64,000 nucleotides of DNA from Staphylococcus sp. CAG:324 (GTDB lineage Bacteria > Bacillota_I > Bacilli_A > ML615J-28 > CAG-313): NCBI GenBank assembly GCA_000433035.1, contig FR890815.1, positions 324,878-388,877 on the forward strand. The letters are read 5' to 3'. Both the position numbers and the translations under genes were made by a program. Shown here one piece after another: positions 33,226 to 43,766 of this stretch. Position 1 is the first letter of the stretch. Each line of letters starts with the position of its first letter. A model generated the notes under the pieces. The model saw only the letters and a program-made list of their open reading frames with translations. It made no database searches and had not been told where the DNA came from.

Positions 33226-34206
33226 ATGTATACAAAATTTAAAGAATGTCTATTAAAACCATCAAAAATTGGTAAATATGTTGATGATAAAATGTCAAAG
33301 ACAATTTTATATTTTATATTATTACTATTAATTTATATATTACCATCATTTGTTTCTCTTATTTCAGTAAAGCAAATGCCAACAGATTATTCAAATGTGA
33401 TTGTAGAAAGTTTCGCAAAAAGCAGTTCCATTAATTATAAATTAGAAAACGTGAATGGAAAGTTAAATCTTAATAAAACTATTGATGATGCTCAACCTCA
33501 ATATGTTGAAATTGGTACGATTGTTGGTATTGATATGAATATTTTAGTTTTGTTCAATACTAATGAATCCATTGATTTAAATAGTTACGATTTCAGTAGC
33601 GATTTGATGAATAAAAATGTGATATTATTTACTTTTGCAAAAGAGGGCATGTATATCAGTATGGGAACTTTAAAATTAAGTAATGGTTCTACTGATAAGA
33701 CACAAGAATTAGCTAATACTTCTAATAAACAACTGTATTATAGTTATGAAAAATTAGGATTATCAGAAATTGATTTTAGTGTTGCTTCTAGTAATAAAAC
33801 AACTTTTAGAAATTATTTGGATAATTCTTATATTTCTATGTATCAAAAAAATTTAGTTTTAATATTACTTATTGGAATTCCTTATATTCTTATTAGTGGA
33901 ATTCTTTCACTTTTAGTTGAAGTTTTGGTATTGGCACTTTTAATAAAAATACTTTATGGAAGATTTAATGTTCATTTTGGTGCTATTTGCAAAATTGTGA
34001 TTTTAGCATACACGCCAAGAGTTATTTTCAATTTATTGTCAATTTTCTGGTCAAGTATTATCATGTATTTTATCGGTCAATTTTTGACAATTATTTATGT
34101 TACAATTGCTCTTCGGTATTATATTATAAAGAATATTGGGACTAATATTTCTAATATTATTAGAGGAAAAGATAGCAGTCAAGGAGATAATAATAATGAG
34201 TTATAA
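33226..34206 (+). CDS. DUF1189-like membrane protein
   Basis: A 326-residue protein. One helix near residues 26-46 (after [20 protein letters not shown]), an outer soluble region of about 160 residues, then four closely packed hydrophobic segments from about 207 to 300. This plan and the N-terminal motif resemble the DUF1189 family of Bacillota, whose function is not known. The start follows TGGAGG. It overlaps leuS by 11 bases, so it is coupled to the synthetase by position, without an obvious functional link. Confidence 0.65.
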   Translation: MYTKFKECLLKPSKIGKYVDDKMSKTILYFILLLLIYILPSFVSLISVKQMPTDYSNVIVESFAKSSSINYKLENVNGKLNLNKTIDDAQPQYVEIGTIVGIDMNILVLFNTNESIDLNSYDFSSDLMNKNVILFTFAKEGMYISMGTLKLSNGSTDKTQELANTSNKQLYYSYEKLGLSEIDFSVASSNKTTFRNYLDNSYISMYQKNLVLILLIGIPYILISGILSLLVEVLVLALLIKILYGRFNVHFGAICKIVILAYTPRVIFNLLSIFWSSIIMYFIGQFLTIIYVTIALRYYIIKNIGTNISNIIRGKDSSQGDNNNEL

Positions 34207-36613
34207 TCATAAGATAATAGATAAAAAATGGCAAGAATATTGGGATAAACATCAGACATTTAAAACAATGCTTGATACTAAAAAACCCAAATATTACGCA
34301 ATGGATATGTTTCCTTATCCTAGTGGAGCAGGTCTTCATGTGGGTCATCCTGAAGGATATACTGCTACTGATATTATTTGTAGATATAAAAGAATGAAAG
34401 GATTTAACGTAATGCATCCTATGGGATGGGATGCATTTGGACTTCCTGCTGAACAATATGCGATTAAAACAGGTAATGATCCAAGAGAATTTACTTATAA
34501 AAATATTGCTAATTTTAAACGTCAAATTAAAATGCTTGGTCTATCTTATGATTGGACTAGAGAAATTGCAACTTGTGATCCAGAATATTTTAAATGGACA
34601 CAATGGATTTTTTGTCAACTTTATAAAAAAGGACTTGCCGAATTAAAAGAAATAGAAGTGAATTGGTGCGAAGGTTTAGGAACAGTTTTAGCGAATGAAG
34701 AAATCATTAATGTTAATGGTAGAATGGTTAGTGAACGAGGAGAATATCCTGTTGAAAAACGCCCAATGAAACAATGGGTTTTAAAAATCACAGATTATGC
34801 TGAAAGACTCTTACAAGATTTAGAAGAAATTGATTGGCCAGAATCGATTAAAGAAATGCAAAGAAATTGGATTGGCAAAAGTAATGGAGCGTTAGTAGAT
34901 TTTAAAGTAAAAGATACTGATTATAAATTTACAGTATTTACTACTAGATGTGATACTTTATTTGGAGCTACTTATTGTGTGTTAGCTCCTGAACATAAGT
35001 TAGTAAATTTAATAACCACTAAAGATCAACTCTCAAGTGTAAAAGAATATGTTGAATTTGCCAAGGCTAAAACGGATTTAGATCGAACAGAACTTAATAA
35101 AGAAAAAACAGGTTGTTTTACAGGAGCATATGCTATTAATCCTGTAAATGGTAAAGAGATACCAATTTGGATTGCCGACTATGTTTTAGCAAGTTATGGG
35201 ACTGGAGCAATCATGGCAGTTCCTGCCCATGATGAAAGAGATTTTGCTTTTGCCAAAAAATTTAATCTCGAAATCATACCAGTTTTAGATGGTGGTAATA
35301 GTTTAGATGCTCCTTATACAAAAGATGGGTATCATATAAATTCTGATTTTTTAGATGGTCTAAATAAAGAAGAAGCGATTGATAAAATGTTAAAATATTT
35401 AACGGATAAGAAAATAGGTAGGGTATCGGTAAATTATCGTTTAAGAGATTGGATTTTTTCAAGACAGAGATATTGGGGTGAACCTTTTCCAATTATTCAT
35501 TGGGAAGATGGTACTATTGAATTGTTAGATGAAAAATTTCTTCCATTAGAACTTCCTAAAATAAAGGGTCTTAAATTATCAGGTACAGGAGAAAGTCCTC
35601 TTGCAAATGCGAAAGAGTGGGTAGAAGTAACAAGATCAGATGGGGTAAAGGGTCGCCGTGAAACTAATACGATGCCACAATGGGCAGGTAGTTGTTGGTA
35701 TTATATTGGATATTTATTAAAACAAGATGATAAAATGTTAAATTTAACAGATGAAAAAGTTCAAAAAATGATAAATGAGTGGTTACCAGTTGATCTTTAT
35801 ATTGGTGGTGCTGAACATGCAGTATTGCATTTATTATATGCGAGATTTTGGCATAAAGTTTTATATGATTGTGGTATTGTGAAATGTAAAGAACCTTTCC
35901 AAAAACTTTATAATCAAGGAATGATTCTTGGTGAAGATGGTGTTAAAATGTCAAAATCGCGAGGAAATGTAATCAATCCAGATGCTATTGTTGAAAAATA
36001 TGGGGCAGATACCTTAAGAGTATATGAAATGTTTATGGGACCTCTTGATGCAATGAAACCTTGGTCAACCAAAGCAGTAGATGGAGCAAGACGTTTTTTA
36101 GAAAGAGTTTATCGATTAGTAACAGAAGTTATTCAAATTGATTGTAATGATCAAACCTTAGAAAAAATATATCATCAAACAGTGAAAAAGGTAACTGAGG
36201 ATATTGAAAGTTTACACTATAATACAGCTATTTCTCAACTGATGATTTTGACCAATGAGATTTATAAATATCCCATTTTAACGAAAGAATATGTAGAAGG
36301 ATATGTAAAAATGATATATCCATTTGCGCCCCATTTAGGTGAAGAGTTATGGGAAATGTTAGGACATCATCAGACGATTACTTATGAAAATTGGCCAAGT
36401 TATGATAATAGTAAAACGATCAATCAAGAAGTAACGGTTGTTGTTCAAATAAATGGTAAACTTCGCGATAAATTACAAGTTAGTATTGATACTACTAAAG
36501 AAGAATTAGAAAGACTTGCTTTAAATAGTCCGAAAGTTTTAGCTAATCTAAAGGGGATGACACCAAAAAAGATTATCATCATTCCGAATAAACTTGTAAG
36601 TATTGTTATTTAA
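34196..36613 (+). CDS. leuS: Leucyl-tRNA synthetase
   Basis: Class I synthetase that charges tRNA-Leu; 805 residues, bacterial length. HIGH appears as HVGHPEGYT near residue 48, the CP1 editing domain is in the middle with the [17 protein letters not shown] stretch, and KMSKS is VKMSKSRGN near 583. The start was set at the ATG after AAGGAG; longer frames run into the upstream gene. No T-box is seen upstream, unlike thrS. Confidence 0.97.
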   Translation: MSYNHKIIDKKWQEYWDKHQTFKTMLDTKKPKYYAMDMFPYPSGAGLHVGHPEGYTATDIICRYKRMKGFNVMHPMGWDAFGLPAEQYAIKTGNDPREFTYKNIANFKRQIKMLGLSYDWTREIATCDPEYFKWTQWIFCQLYKKGLAELKEIEVNWCEGLGTVLANEEIINVNGRMVSERGEYPVEKRPMKQWVLKITDYAERLLQDLEEIDWPESIKEMQRNWIGKSNGALVDFKVKDTDYKFTVFTTRCDTLFGATYCVLAPEHKLVNLITTKDQLSSVKEYVEFAKAKTDLDRTELNKEKTGCFTGAYAINPVNGKEIPIWIADYVLASYGTGAIMAVPAHDERDFAFAKKFNLEIIPVLDGGNSLDAPYTKDGYHINSDFLDGLNKEEAIDKMLKYLTDKKIGRVSVNYRLRDWIFSRQRYWGEPFPIIHWEDGTIELLDEKFLPLELPKIKGLKLSGTGESPLANAKEWVEVTRSDGVKGRRETNTMPQWAGSCWYYIGYLLKQDDKMLNLTDEKVQKMINEWLPVDLYIGGAEHAVLHLLYARFWHKVLYDCGIVKCKEPFQKLYNQGMILGEDGVKMSKSRGNVINPDAIVEKYGADTLRVYEMFMGPLDAMKPWSTKAVDGARRFLERVYRLVTEVIQIDCNDQTLEKIYHQTVKKVTEDIESLHYNTAISQLMILTNEIYKYPILTKEYVEGYVKMIYPFAPHLGEELWEMLGHHQTITYENWPSYDNSKTINQEVTVVVQINGKLRDKLQVSIDTTKEELERLALNSPKVLANLKGMTPKKIIIIPNKLVSIVI

Positions 36614-36634
36614 AATCTAATAGGATAGATAGTA

Positions 36635-36883
36635 ATGATAGCTAAACTTTTTGTTCCCCATATAATTAAAGATCAAGTTTATCATTTTCAAATAGGATAT
36701 CAACATATTATAATAATTGAAAATAAAAGATATATCAATCAAATTATTGTTAATAAACAAATTGCAAAAGTATTTATGTCTTTTTCTAATGTTTTCTTTT
36801 TTAATAATTTTGCAGAAATGGAACAAGATTTAGAAATTTTAATTACTTATACAGATGATGATTATCTTGTAATAATAGGTTAA
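36635..36883 (+). CDS. Small hypothetical protein
   Basis: An 82-residue frame not recognised. It is rich in Ile and aromatic residues with a strand-like pattern (YHFQIGYQHIIIIENKRY) and an acidic end. AGGAT lies about nine bases before the ATG, a weak ribosome binding site. It lies 21 bases after leuS. An opposite-strand frame of similar length exists in the same DNA, so coding status is not certain. Confidence 0.45.
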   Translation: MIAKLFVPHIIKDQVYHFQIGYQHIIIIENKRYINQIIVNKQIAKVFMSFSNVFFFNNFAEMEQDLEILITYTDDDYLVIIG

Positions 36884-36902
36884 AAGAAAATGATAAAAAA
36901 TA

Positions 36903-36931
36903 TTTACATTTTTTACTTTTTTTGGTATAAT
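36903..36931 (+). promoter_or_regulatory. hpf promoter
   Basis: TTTACA (36903-36908), 17-base spacer, TATAAT (36926-36931). Confidence 0.8.
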
Positions 36932-36983
36932 AATATTGTAAGATGAGTTACTTACAAAATATACAGAAAAAGGAGCTATTTTT

Positions 36984-37526
36984 ATGAAAATAAATGTAAG
37001 AGGCAATGAATTAGTTAAAATGAGTGATAATGCTCGTGATTATATTATAGATCGCGTTGAATCATTGAAAAAACTATTCAATCAAAGTGAGAATGTAATA
37101 GCTAATGTATTATGTAAAGGAACAGAAAAAAATGTAATTGTAGAAATTACGATTCCTTTAAAACATATTATTTTACGGGCTGAAAGTAAAGCCGATACTT
37201 TATATGGAGCAGTAGATTTAGCAACAGATAAAATTGAAAGACAATTATTAAGACATAAACAAAAGGTAAATACAATTATTAAAAAACGCGAAGGTATTAG
37301 TAATTATTTCAGTAATTTAGAATCTAAAGATGAAGATAAAAATCTTAAAATAGCAACTAAAACAAAAGTTATTAATCCAGAAGTAATGACTTTAGATGAG
37401 GCAATTACTAAAATGGAAATGTTAGATCATGATTTTTTTAGTTTTATAAATGAAGCAAACCATCGTCATACTGTTGTATATTTACGAAAAGATGGTGGAT
37501 ATGGAACTATTGAAACTAAAGAATAA
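36984..37526 (+). CDS. hpf: Ribosome hibernation promoting factor, long form
   Basis: Makes 100S ribosome dimers in resting cells. The N-terminal S30AE domain (residues 1-95, MKINVRGNELVKMSDNARDY) is joined to the C-terminal dimerisation domain (about 125-180, ITKMEMLDHDFFSFINEANHRHTVVYLRKDGGYG). The 180 residues mark the long form. AAAGGAG precedes the ATG. It is a single-gene unit with its own promoter and terminator, upstream of secA as in many Bacillota. Confidence 0.95.
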   Translation: MKINVRGNELVKMSDNARDYIIDRVESLKKLFNQSENVIANVLCKGTEKNVIVEITIPLKHIILRAESKADTLYGAVDLATDKIERQLLRHKQKVNTIIKKREGISNYFSNLESKDEDKNLKIATKTKVINPEVMTLDEAITKMEMLDHDFFSFINEANHRHTVVYLRKDGGYGTIETKE

Positions 37527-37592
37527 GATAGTACTGTTTATGTATTGATAGTAAACCTTATTTGAGCGTTGTCATATTGATTATGATTTATA

Positions 37593-37630
37593 AAGCCATG
37601 AACTTTTTTAGATTCATGGTTTTATTATTT
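37593..37630 (+). terminator. hpf terminator
   Basis: AAGCCATGAA (37593-37602) pairs with TTCATGGTTT with one G-U, then a T-rich tail. Confidence 0.82.
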
Positions 37631-37634
37631 TTAA

Positions 37635-37663
37635 TTGATAATATTAACAAAATTTGGTATAAT
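37635..37663 (+). promoter_or_regulatory. Promoter of the HAD-queH pair
   Basis: TTGATA (37635-37640), 17-base spacer, TATAAT (37658-37663). Confidence 0.78.
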
Positions 37664-37685
37664 AATAAAGATAGAGGTAGATAAA

Positions 37686-38387
37686 ATGATTAAACACATA
37701 TGTATGGATTTAGGAAATACCATAATTAATAATATTGATTTCAATCTTCAATTGGGGTTAAAAATCGTATATAATCAGTCTATACATAAAAAACTTGAAT
37801 TAGATACATTTATTCACATTGGTTTTAAATTAATGAAGGAAATGTATAAAGATAGAAATATAGATAATATTGAAATACCTTTTATAAAATATTTGTCTAA
37901 TTTAGAGAAAATTGCTGATATAAAATACATAAAATCTTATGAAGAATTAGAATTAGAAATATATCAAAGTTGTGTGAAAGATACAATTATTGATGATGCT
38001 TTTGACTTTTTATTATTTGCTAAAAGGCATGGATTAAAAGTGTATATTTATAGCAATTCTACTTTTTCGAAGAGAGCTTTGATGAGAACGATTGATCTGT
38101 TTCAATTAACTGATTTAATTGATGAATTATATTCATCTAGTGATGTTGGTTTTCGTAAACCTTCTGCCAAATTTTTTTTAAAAACAGATGTGTCTAACCA
38201 TATAAAAAAACAAGAAAGTATTTTTATTGGTAATGATGATTATTATGATAGATTATTTGCAAAGGCTATAGGAATTGAATTTGGTTGGTACAATAGAGAT
38301 AAAAAGGAAGATAAGAATCAAGATGTAGTTTTAAATTTTTCTAATTATCAAACTTTAAAGGAGTTTATTTTAAACTATGATAACTAA
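37686..38387 (+). CDS. HAD-superfamily hydrolase with DLGNT motif
   Basis: A 233-residue protein with HAD motifs: motif I MDLGNTI near residue 8, motif II VYIYSNSTFS near 122, the Lys of motif III in FRKPSAK near 158, and motif IV FIGNDDYYDRL near 181. The second Asp of the usual DxDxT is Gly, as in YihX-type DLGNV proteins, so catalysis should be checked. The start after AGAGGT is used; the longer frame begins within the promoter. It overlaps queH by 11 bases, so the two are co-translated. Confidence 0.78.
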   Translation: MIKHICMDLGNTIINNIDFNLQLGLKIVYNQSIHKKLELDTFIHIGFKLMKEMYKDRNIDNIEIPFIKYLSNLEKIADIKYIKSYEELELEIYQSCVKDTIIDDAFDFLLFAKRHGLKVYIYSNSTFSKRALMRTIDLFQLTDLIDELYSSSDVGFRKPSAKFFLKTDVSNHIKKQESIFIGNDDYYDRLFAKAIGIEFGWYNRDKKEDKNQDVVLNFSNYQTLKEFILNYDN

Positions 38388-39000
38388 TTATAAAGAATTT
38401 AAAGAGTTTCTTAACGATATTCCTCAAAATAAAGAGAAACCGACTCTATTAATCCATAGTTGTTGTGGTCCTTGTAGTTCACATGTGCTAGCCTTGTTAA
38501 ATCAGTATTTTCAAATAACAATATTTTATTATAATCCTAATATTTATCCAGAAGATGAATTTCAAAAAAGATTGAAAGAACAACAACGATTAATTAAAGA
38601 GATGAAATTAGATATCAACATTATTGAAGGAATATATGAATATGATACATATTTGAAAAGTATTCAAGGATTGGAAAAAAATGGGGAAAGAAGTAAAAGG
38701 TGCTATAATTGTTACGAATTAAGGATAATGAGAACCTTTGAATATGCTAAAAAATATCATTTTGATTACTATACGACAACACTTTCTATTAGCCCATATA
38801 AAAATAGTGAATGGATTAACGAGATAGGATTTCAATATCAAAACCAAAATTGTAAGTATCTTTATTCTAATTTCAAAAAAGAAAATGGGTATCAGCATTC
38901 TATAAAACTATCTCAAGAATATAATTTATATCGCCAAGACTATTGTGGTTGTGAGTTTTCCCTTTTTGAACATCAAGAGATTTTAGATAAAAAGCAATAG
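38377..39000 (+). CDS. queH: Epoxyqueuosine reductase QueH
   Basis: Last step of queuosine synthesis in tRNA, the non-cobalamin alternative to QueG. All four conserved Cys pairs are present: HSCCGPCSSH (near residues 27-36), RCYNCYELR (near 108) and YRQDYCGCEFS (near 188-196). Length 207 fits QueH/DUF208. With QueT and QueA further along the window it completes a preQ1 salvage route to queuosine. Confidence 0.92.
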   Translation: MITNYKEFKEFLNDIPQNKEKPTLLIHSCCGPCSSHVLALLNQYFQITIFYYNPNIYPEDEFQKRLKEQQRLIKEMKLDINIIEGIYEYDTYLKSIQGLEKNGERSKRCYNCYELRIMRTFEYAKKYHFDYYTTTLSISPYKNSEWINEIGFQYQNQNCKYLYSNFKKENGYQHSIKLSQEYNLYRQDYCGCEFSLFEHQEILDKKQ

Positions 39001-39018
39001 GATAAAGATACGTTTAAC

Positions 39019-39047
39019 TTGAAAAAAATTAAATAATTTGATATTAT
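39019..39047 (+). promoter_or_regulatory. secA promoter
   Basis: TTGAAA (39019-39024), 17-base spacer, TATTAT (39042-39047). Confidence 0.7.
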
Positions 39048-39106
39048 ATATTATAAGTAATTTTTAAAAATCTAAAATGATATTAGAAAGGATTCGTGAT
39101 TAAATT

Positions 39107-41617
39107 ATGAAATTATTTGATCCGGCAAATAAAGAATTAAAAAAGTGTACTAAGATTGCAGAAGCCGTTGTTGCTTTAGAAAATAAATATAAGGCGTTAT
39201 CAGATGATGAATTGAAGGCTAAAACTGTTGAATTTAAAGAACGTTTAAATAAAGGAGAAACGTTAGATGATATTATGGTTGAGGCTTTTGCGACAGCTCG
39301 TGAAGCTTCAACTAGGGTAATCGGACTTACTCCTTTTAAAGTACAAATTATAGGTGCTGCCGCAATGCATTTTGGTAATATTGCGGAAATGAAAACAGGT
39401 GAAGGTAAAACTTTAACATCAGTTTTAGTTGCTTATTTGAATGCTTTGACAGGTAAAGGCGTGCATATTGTCACGGTTAATGAATATCTTGCAAGTCGTG
39501 ATGCTAAAGAAATGGGTGAAATCCATAACTTTTTAGGAATTACAGTTGGTTTAAATTTACGAGAATTAGAACCAGATGAGAAGCGTGCACAATATAATTG
39601 TGATATTACGTATTCTACGAATAGTGAATTAGGTTTTGACTATTTAAGAGATCATATGGTTTTATATAAAGAACAAATGGTTCAGCGTCCTGAAATGAAT
39701 TTTGCGATTGTCGATGAAGTTGACTCTATTTTAATTGATGAAGCTAGAACACCATTAATTATTTCAGGTGGTGAAAAAAAGGGAGCAAATTTTTATCTTC
39801 AATCTAATACTTTTGTAAGAGGACTAAAAGAAGAAGATTATGAAATAGATGTCAAAGATCGTCATGTAACTTTACTTGAATCAGGAATGGCAAAGGCTGA
39901 GAAATTCTTTAATGTTGAAAATTTATATGATATGAAAAATGTTGGTCTCGTTCATTATATAAATAATGCGCTTAGAGCTAATTATATTATGGAAAAAGAT
40001 AAAGACTATGTAGTTCATGATGGGGCGGTTGTAATTGTTGATCCGTTCACTGGTCGTTTAATGGTTGGTAGACAGTGGAGTGATGGTTTGCATCAAGCCG
40101 TGGAAGCAAAGGAAAATGTTCAAATTAAAAAGGAAACAAGAACTTTAGCAACCATTACGTATCAAAATTATTTTCGTATGTATCATAAATTAGCCGGTAT
40201 GACTGGTACTGCTAAAACAGAAGAAGAAGAGTTTAGAAATATTTATAATATGTTTGTTGTTGAAATTCCAACAAATGAACCAGTTATTAGAATTGATGAT
40301 CCTGATTTAATTTTTAGGTCTATGAAAGCAAAATATCAAGCCATTGCTTTGGATATTAAAGCTAGACATGAAAAAGGTCAACCAGTATTAGTTGGTACCG
40401 TTTCAATTGAATCAAGTGAACTTTTATCTAATCTTTTAAAACGCCATGGTATTCCTCATAATGTATTAAATGCTAAACAACATGCACGGGAAGCAGAAAT
40501 TATTGCTCATGCTGGAGAAAAAGGAGCAGTTACGATTGCAACAAATATGGCAGGTCGTGGTACTGATATCAAACTTGGTGAGGGAGTTGTCGAACTTGGT
40601 GGGCTTGCGGTAATTGGAACAGAAAGGCACGAAGCAAGACGTATTGATAATCAGTTAAGAGGTAGAGCAGGACGTCAAGGAGATCCTGGTTATAGTAGAT
40701 TTTATCTATCTGCTCAAGATGAACTAATGATACGTTTTGGTGGTGAACGTTTTGAAAGGTTACTAGGAATGATTGCTAATCCTGATGTTGATGGAAATGA
40801 AACTCCTTTAGAATCTAAAATGTTTTCGCGTTTTGTTGAAAGTGCTCAAAAAAAGGTTGAAGGCTCTAACTATGATCGTCGTAAAAGTGTTGTTGAATAT
40901 GATGAAGTGTTGAGGAAACAAAGAGAAATAATTTACAATCAAAGAAAGGATATTCTTTTTCTTGATGATATGGAACCAACTATTCATAAAATGATGCACT
41001 CTGTAGTTAGTCGTTATATTCCAACTTTTATGATTGATGATAAGAAAAATTCTGTTGTTGATGCTACTAGATTTATGAATGAATTTGGTCTAAAATATTT
41101 TAATCGAAATGATCTTTCTATTGAAGAAATTGAGGGATTAAATCAAAATCAACTTGAAGAATTAATTGAAAATAAATTTCATCAAAATTTAGAGGAAAAG
41201 AAAAAAGCCGTTCCTCTTGAAATTTTTCAAGAATTTTTAAAAGTTGTTTTATTAAGGGTTGTTGATAAATACTGGATGGATCACATTGATCAGATGAGTG
41301 ATTTACGACAAAGTATAGGATTACAATCATATGCTCAAATTAATCCGCTTCGTGAATATCAAGAGATTGGTTATCAAACTTTTAATGATATGATTGCAAC
41401 AATAAATGATGAGGTAACATTAACTGTTAATAGAGCTGTTTTAAGAGAAAATTTACAACGTGAAGAACAAGCTAAAGTAACAGGTACAAATGCGGGTAAT
41501 TCAGAAACAACTAAGCGTAAACCAATTGTTAATAAAAATAAAGTTGGAAGAAATGATCCGTGTCCATGTGGATCGGGAAAAAAATATAAGCATTGCTGCG
41601 GCATGAATGAAAAATAG
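39107..41617 (+). CDS. secA: Preprotein translocase ATPase SecA
   Basis: Motor of Sec-dependent secretion. 836 residues. DEAD-motor Walker A MKTGEGKT near residue 95, Walker B VDEVDSILIDEARTPLI near 202, preprotein-binding region after it, NBD2 with TNMAGRGTDIKLGEGV and RQGDPGYSRFYLS, and a C-terminal SEC-C zinc motif CPCGSGKKYKHCCG at the very end. AAAGGA precedes the ATG. A single-gene unit with its own promoter and terminator. Confidence 0.98.
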   Translation: MKLFDPANKELKKCTKIAEAVVALENKYKALSDDELKAKTVEFKERLNKGETLDDIMVEAFATAREASTRVIGLTPFKVQIIGAAAMHFGNIAEMKTGEGKTLTSVLVAYLNALTGKGVHIVTVNEYLASRDAKEMGEIHNFLGITVGLNLRELEPDEKRAQYNCDITYSTNSELGFDYLRDHMVLYKEQMVQRPEMNFAIVDEVDSILIDEARTPLIISGGEKKGANFYLQSNTFVRGLKEEDYEIDVKDRHVTLLESGMAKAEKFFNVENLYDMKNVGLVHYINNALRANYIMEKDKDYVVHDGAVVIVDPFTGRLMVGRQWSDGLHQAVEAKENVQIKKETRTLATITYQNYFRMYHKLAGMTGTAKTEEEEFRNIYNMFVVEIPTNEPVIRIDDPDLIFRSMKAKYQAIALDIKARHEKGQPVLVGTVSIESSELLSNLLKRHGIPHNVLNAKQHAREAEIIAHAGEKGAVTIATNMAGRGTDIKLGEGVVELGGLAVIGTERHEARRIDNQLRGRAGRQGDPGYSRFYLSAQDELMIRFGGERFERLLGMIANPDVDGNETPLESKMFSRFVESAQKKVEGSNYDRRKSVVEYDEVLRKQREIIYNQRKDILFLDDMEPTIHKMMHSVVSRYIPTFMIDDKKNSVVDATRFMNEFGLKYFNRNDLSIEEIEGLNQNQLEELIENKFHQNLEEKKKAVPLEIFQEFLKVVLLRVVDKYWMDHIDQMSDLRQSIGLQSYAQINPLREYQEIGYQTFNDMIATINDEVTLTVNRAVLRENLQREEQAKVTGTNAGNSETTKRKPIVNKNKVGRNDPCPCGSGKKYKHCCGMNEK

Positions 41618-41623
41618 AACAAT

Positions 41624-41657
41624 AAAGCAAGCTTAGGAGAAACTAAACTTGCTTTTT
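41624..41657 (+). terminator. secA terminator
   Basis: AAAGCAAG-C-TTAG and CTAA-A-CTTGCTTTTT pair around GAGAAA. Confidence 0.85.
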
Positions 41658-41680
41658 ATATAGTTATGAAAGGGGAATGT

Positions 41681-42775
41681 ATGGAAAAATATGAAATCAT
41701 AAAATGGTTAGAAATTTTTGATAAAAGAATAAAGGATATCAAAGAAGTTTTAAATATTGATCAAATTTCCTCTCAAATAAAATTATATGAAGAACAAATG
41801 TTAGAAGAAGGATTTTGGGATAAGGCTAAAGAGGCCTCAAATCTAACACAAAAAAACAATAATTTAAAAGATAGTTTAAATAATTATAATCAACTTATAA
41901 AAGAATATGAAGATTTAGCAATGATAGTAGAATTGAATGATGCAACATTATTTTTAGAAGCTGAAGATTTAGTAACAAATTTAGATAAACATTTAGAAAA
42001 AACTGAAATTGAATTACTATTAGATGAAGATTATGATCATATGAATGCGATAGTAGAATTACATCCAGGGGCTGGTGGTACAGAATCACAGGATTGGGCT
42101 TTAATGCTTTTTAGAATGTATAAAAGATATGCAGAAAGAAATCATTTTGATTTTGAATTAATTGATTATCTTGAGGCAAATGATGCAGGTATTAAAAGTG
42201 TAACCTTTTTAATAAAAGGTTTAAATACATATGGTATATTAAAAGGGGAAAAAGGGGTTCATCGACTTGTTCGCATTTCTCCTTTTGATGCGAATTCAAG
42301 AAGACATACATCTTTTGCCGCTTGTAATGTGGTTCCAGAAATTAATGATAATATTGATCTTAAAATAAACCAAGAAGATTTAAAAATTGATACTTATCGT
42401 TCAAGTGGTGCAGGTGGACAACATGTCAACACAACAGATTCTGCTGTTAGAATTACACATTTGCCAACAGGAATTGTTGTTTCTTGTCAAAATGAGAGAA
42501 GTCAACTTCAAAATCGTGAAAGGGCTTTGCATATTTTGAAATCTAAATTATATCAAAAACTTCAAGAAGAACAAGATAGGCTTAAAAAAAATATCGGTGC
42601 ACCATTAACAGATAATGCATTCGGTAGTCAAATTAGAAGTTATATCTTACATCCATATGCAATGGTAAAAGATCATCGAACTGGAATAGAAAGTTCTAAT
42701 CCCAATGACGTTCTAGATGGAAATTTAGATGAATTTATCCATGCATATTTAAAATGGTATAAAAACAATAGATAG
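41681..42775 (+). CDS. prfB: Peptide chain release factor 2, no programmed frameshift
   Basis: Terminates translation at UGA and UAA. SPF, the RF2 stop-reading tripeptide, is in RISPFDANSRRH; GGQ is at residues 245-247 (SSGAGGQHVN). The 364 residues are read in a single frame: around codon 25, where most prfB genes carry an in-frame TGA and +1 shift, the sequence reads KEVLNIDQIS with no stop and no CTTTGA slip site. The ATG at 41681 follows AAAGGGGA. It lies between secA and a YitT gene. Confidence 0.95.
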   Translation: MEKYEIIKWLEIFDKRIKDIKEVLNIDQISSQIKLYEEQMLEEGFWDKAKEASNLTQKNNNLKDSLNNYNQLIKEYEDLAMIVELNDATLFLEAEDLVTNLDKHLEKTEIELLLDEDYDHMNAIVELHPGAGGTESQDWALMLFRMYKRYAERNHFDFELIDYLEANDAGIKSVTFLIKGLNTYGILKGEKGVHRLVRISPFDANSRRHTSFAACNVVPEINDNIDLKINQEDLKIDTYRSSGAGGQHVNTTDSAVRITHLPTGIVVSCQNERSQLQNRERALHILKSKLYQKLQEEQDRLKKNIGAPLTDNAFGSQIRSYILHPYAMVKDHRTGIESSNPNDVLDGNLDEFIHAYLKWYKNNR

Positions 42776-42785
42776 GTGTGTAGTT

Positions 42786-43766
42786 ATGAATTTACAAAAA
42801 AAACTATTTGATAAAAGACAAATCAAAGATTTTTTAATGATAAATTTAGGGGTTTTTTTAATGGCCATTGCTTATAGTGTTTTCATTGATCCCAATAATC
42901 TTGTAATAGGTGGTGTAGGTGGAATTGCTACTCTTTTGAAGGATATTCTTGCTCATATTACGATTTTTGGTATGCATATCACTTCATCATTTATTATTTT
43001 AATATTTAATGTTATTTTATTAGTTTTTGCTTTTGTATTTATAGGTAAAAGTTTCTTTTTAAAAACGTTATATGCTTCACTTATTTATCCCGTTTATATT
43101 TTTATATTAGAGTTAGTTATTCATTTATTAGGTGATAAGTTTATTAATTTGACGCTAATTGCCAATCATTTGCAACAACAAACAAATTTAGATTCCACAA
43201 CGATTAAAGTAATAATGGCTGGTTCCTATTTGGTATTTGTTATTTTTGGAGCTGTGATTAGTGGAATTGGACTAGGGTTAGCTTTAAAAAGAGGTGCTTC
43301 CACAGGAGGCGTTGATATTATTCAACAAATTTTTTTAAAATATTTTAAAATTCCTTTTTCTGTTAGTCTTATTATTATTGATGGTGCAATCGTACTTAGT
43401 GCTAGTTTTTATTTTCAAGATTTATTTACAATTTTATATGGATTTTCATTTATTCTGATATCAGGGTTTGTACTTGATTCCATTGCATTTAGCGGTTTTA
43501 ATTCTAGAGCAGTAAATATTATTACCAAAGAGCCGTTAAAAATAAAACAAAAAATTTTTGAAGTTTTAGAACGTGGAGTTACAGAAGTGTATGCAAGAAG
43601 TGGCTATGAAGAACGTGAATTTACTATGATTGTTTGCATCATGTCCAATAAAGAATTTTATAAATTAAAATCAATTATTTTGGAAATTGACAGTAAAGCA
43701 TTTATTTATGTTACAAGAGCTAGTGAAGTACATGGTGAAGGATTTAGTTATGATAGTCCCAAATAA
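42786..43766 (+). CDS. YitT-family membrane protein (DUF161 + DUF2179)
   Basis: A 326-residue protein: about six membrane segments in residues 15-245 with the family stretch LVIGGVGGIATLL and LKRGASTGGVDIIQQI, then a soluble DUF2179 domain (about 245-320) with ERGVTEVYARSGYEEREFTMIVCI. Transport role is suspected for the family but unproven. It starts 10 bases after prfB and overlaps recX by 17 bases. Confidence 0.88.
   Translation: MNLQKKLFDKRQIKDFLMINLGVFLMAIAYSVFIDPNNLVIGGVGGIATLLKDILAHITIFGMHITSSFIILIFNVILLVFAFVFIGKSFFLKTLYASLIYPVYIFILELVIHLLGDKFINLTLIANHLQQQTNLDSTTIKVIMAGSYLVFVIFGAVISGIGLGLALKRGASTGGVDIIQQIFLKYFKIPFSVSLIIIDGAIVLSASFYFQDLFTILYGFSFILISGFVLDSIAFSGFNSRAVNIITKEPLKIKQKIFEVLERGVTEVYARSGYEEREFTMIVCIMSNKEFYKLKSIILEIDSKAFIYVTRASEVHGEGFSYDSPK

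Noticed and set aside
36617..36826. Minus-strand frame opposite the 82-residue ORF
   Set aside because: No ribosome binding site and a Tyr/Asn/Ile-rich composition typical of antisense frames in AT-rich DNA.
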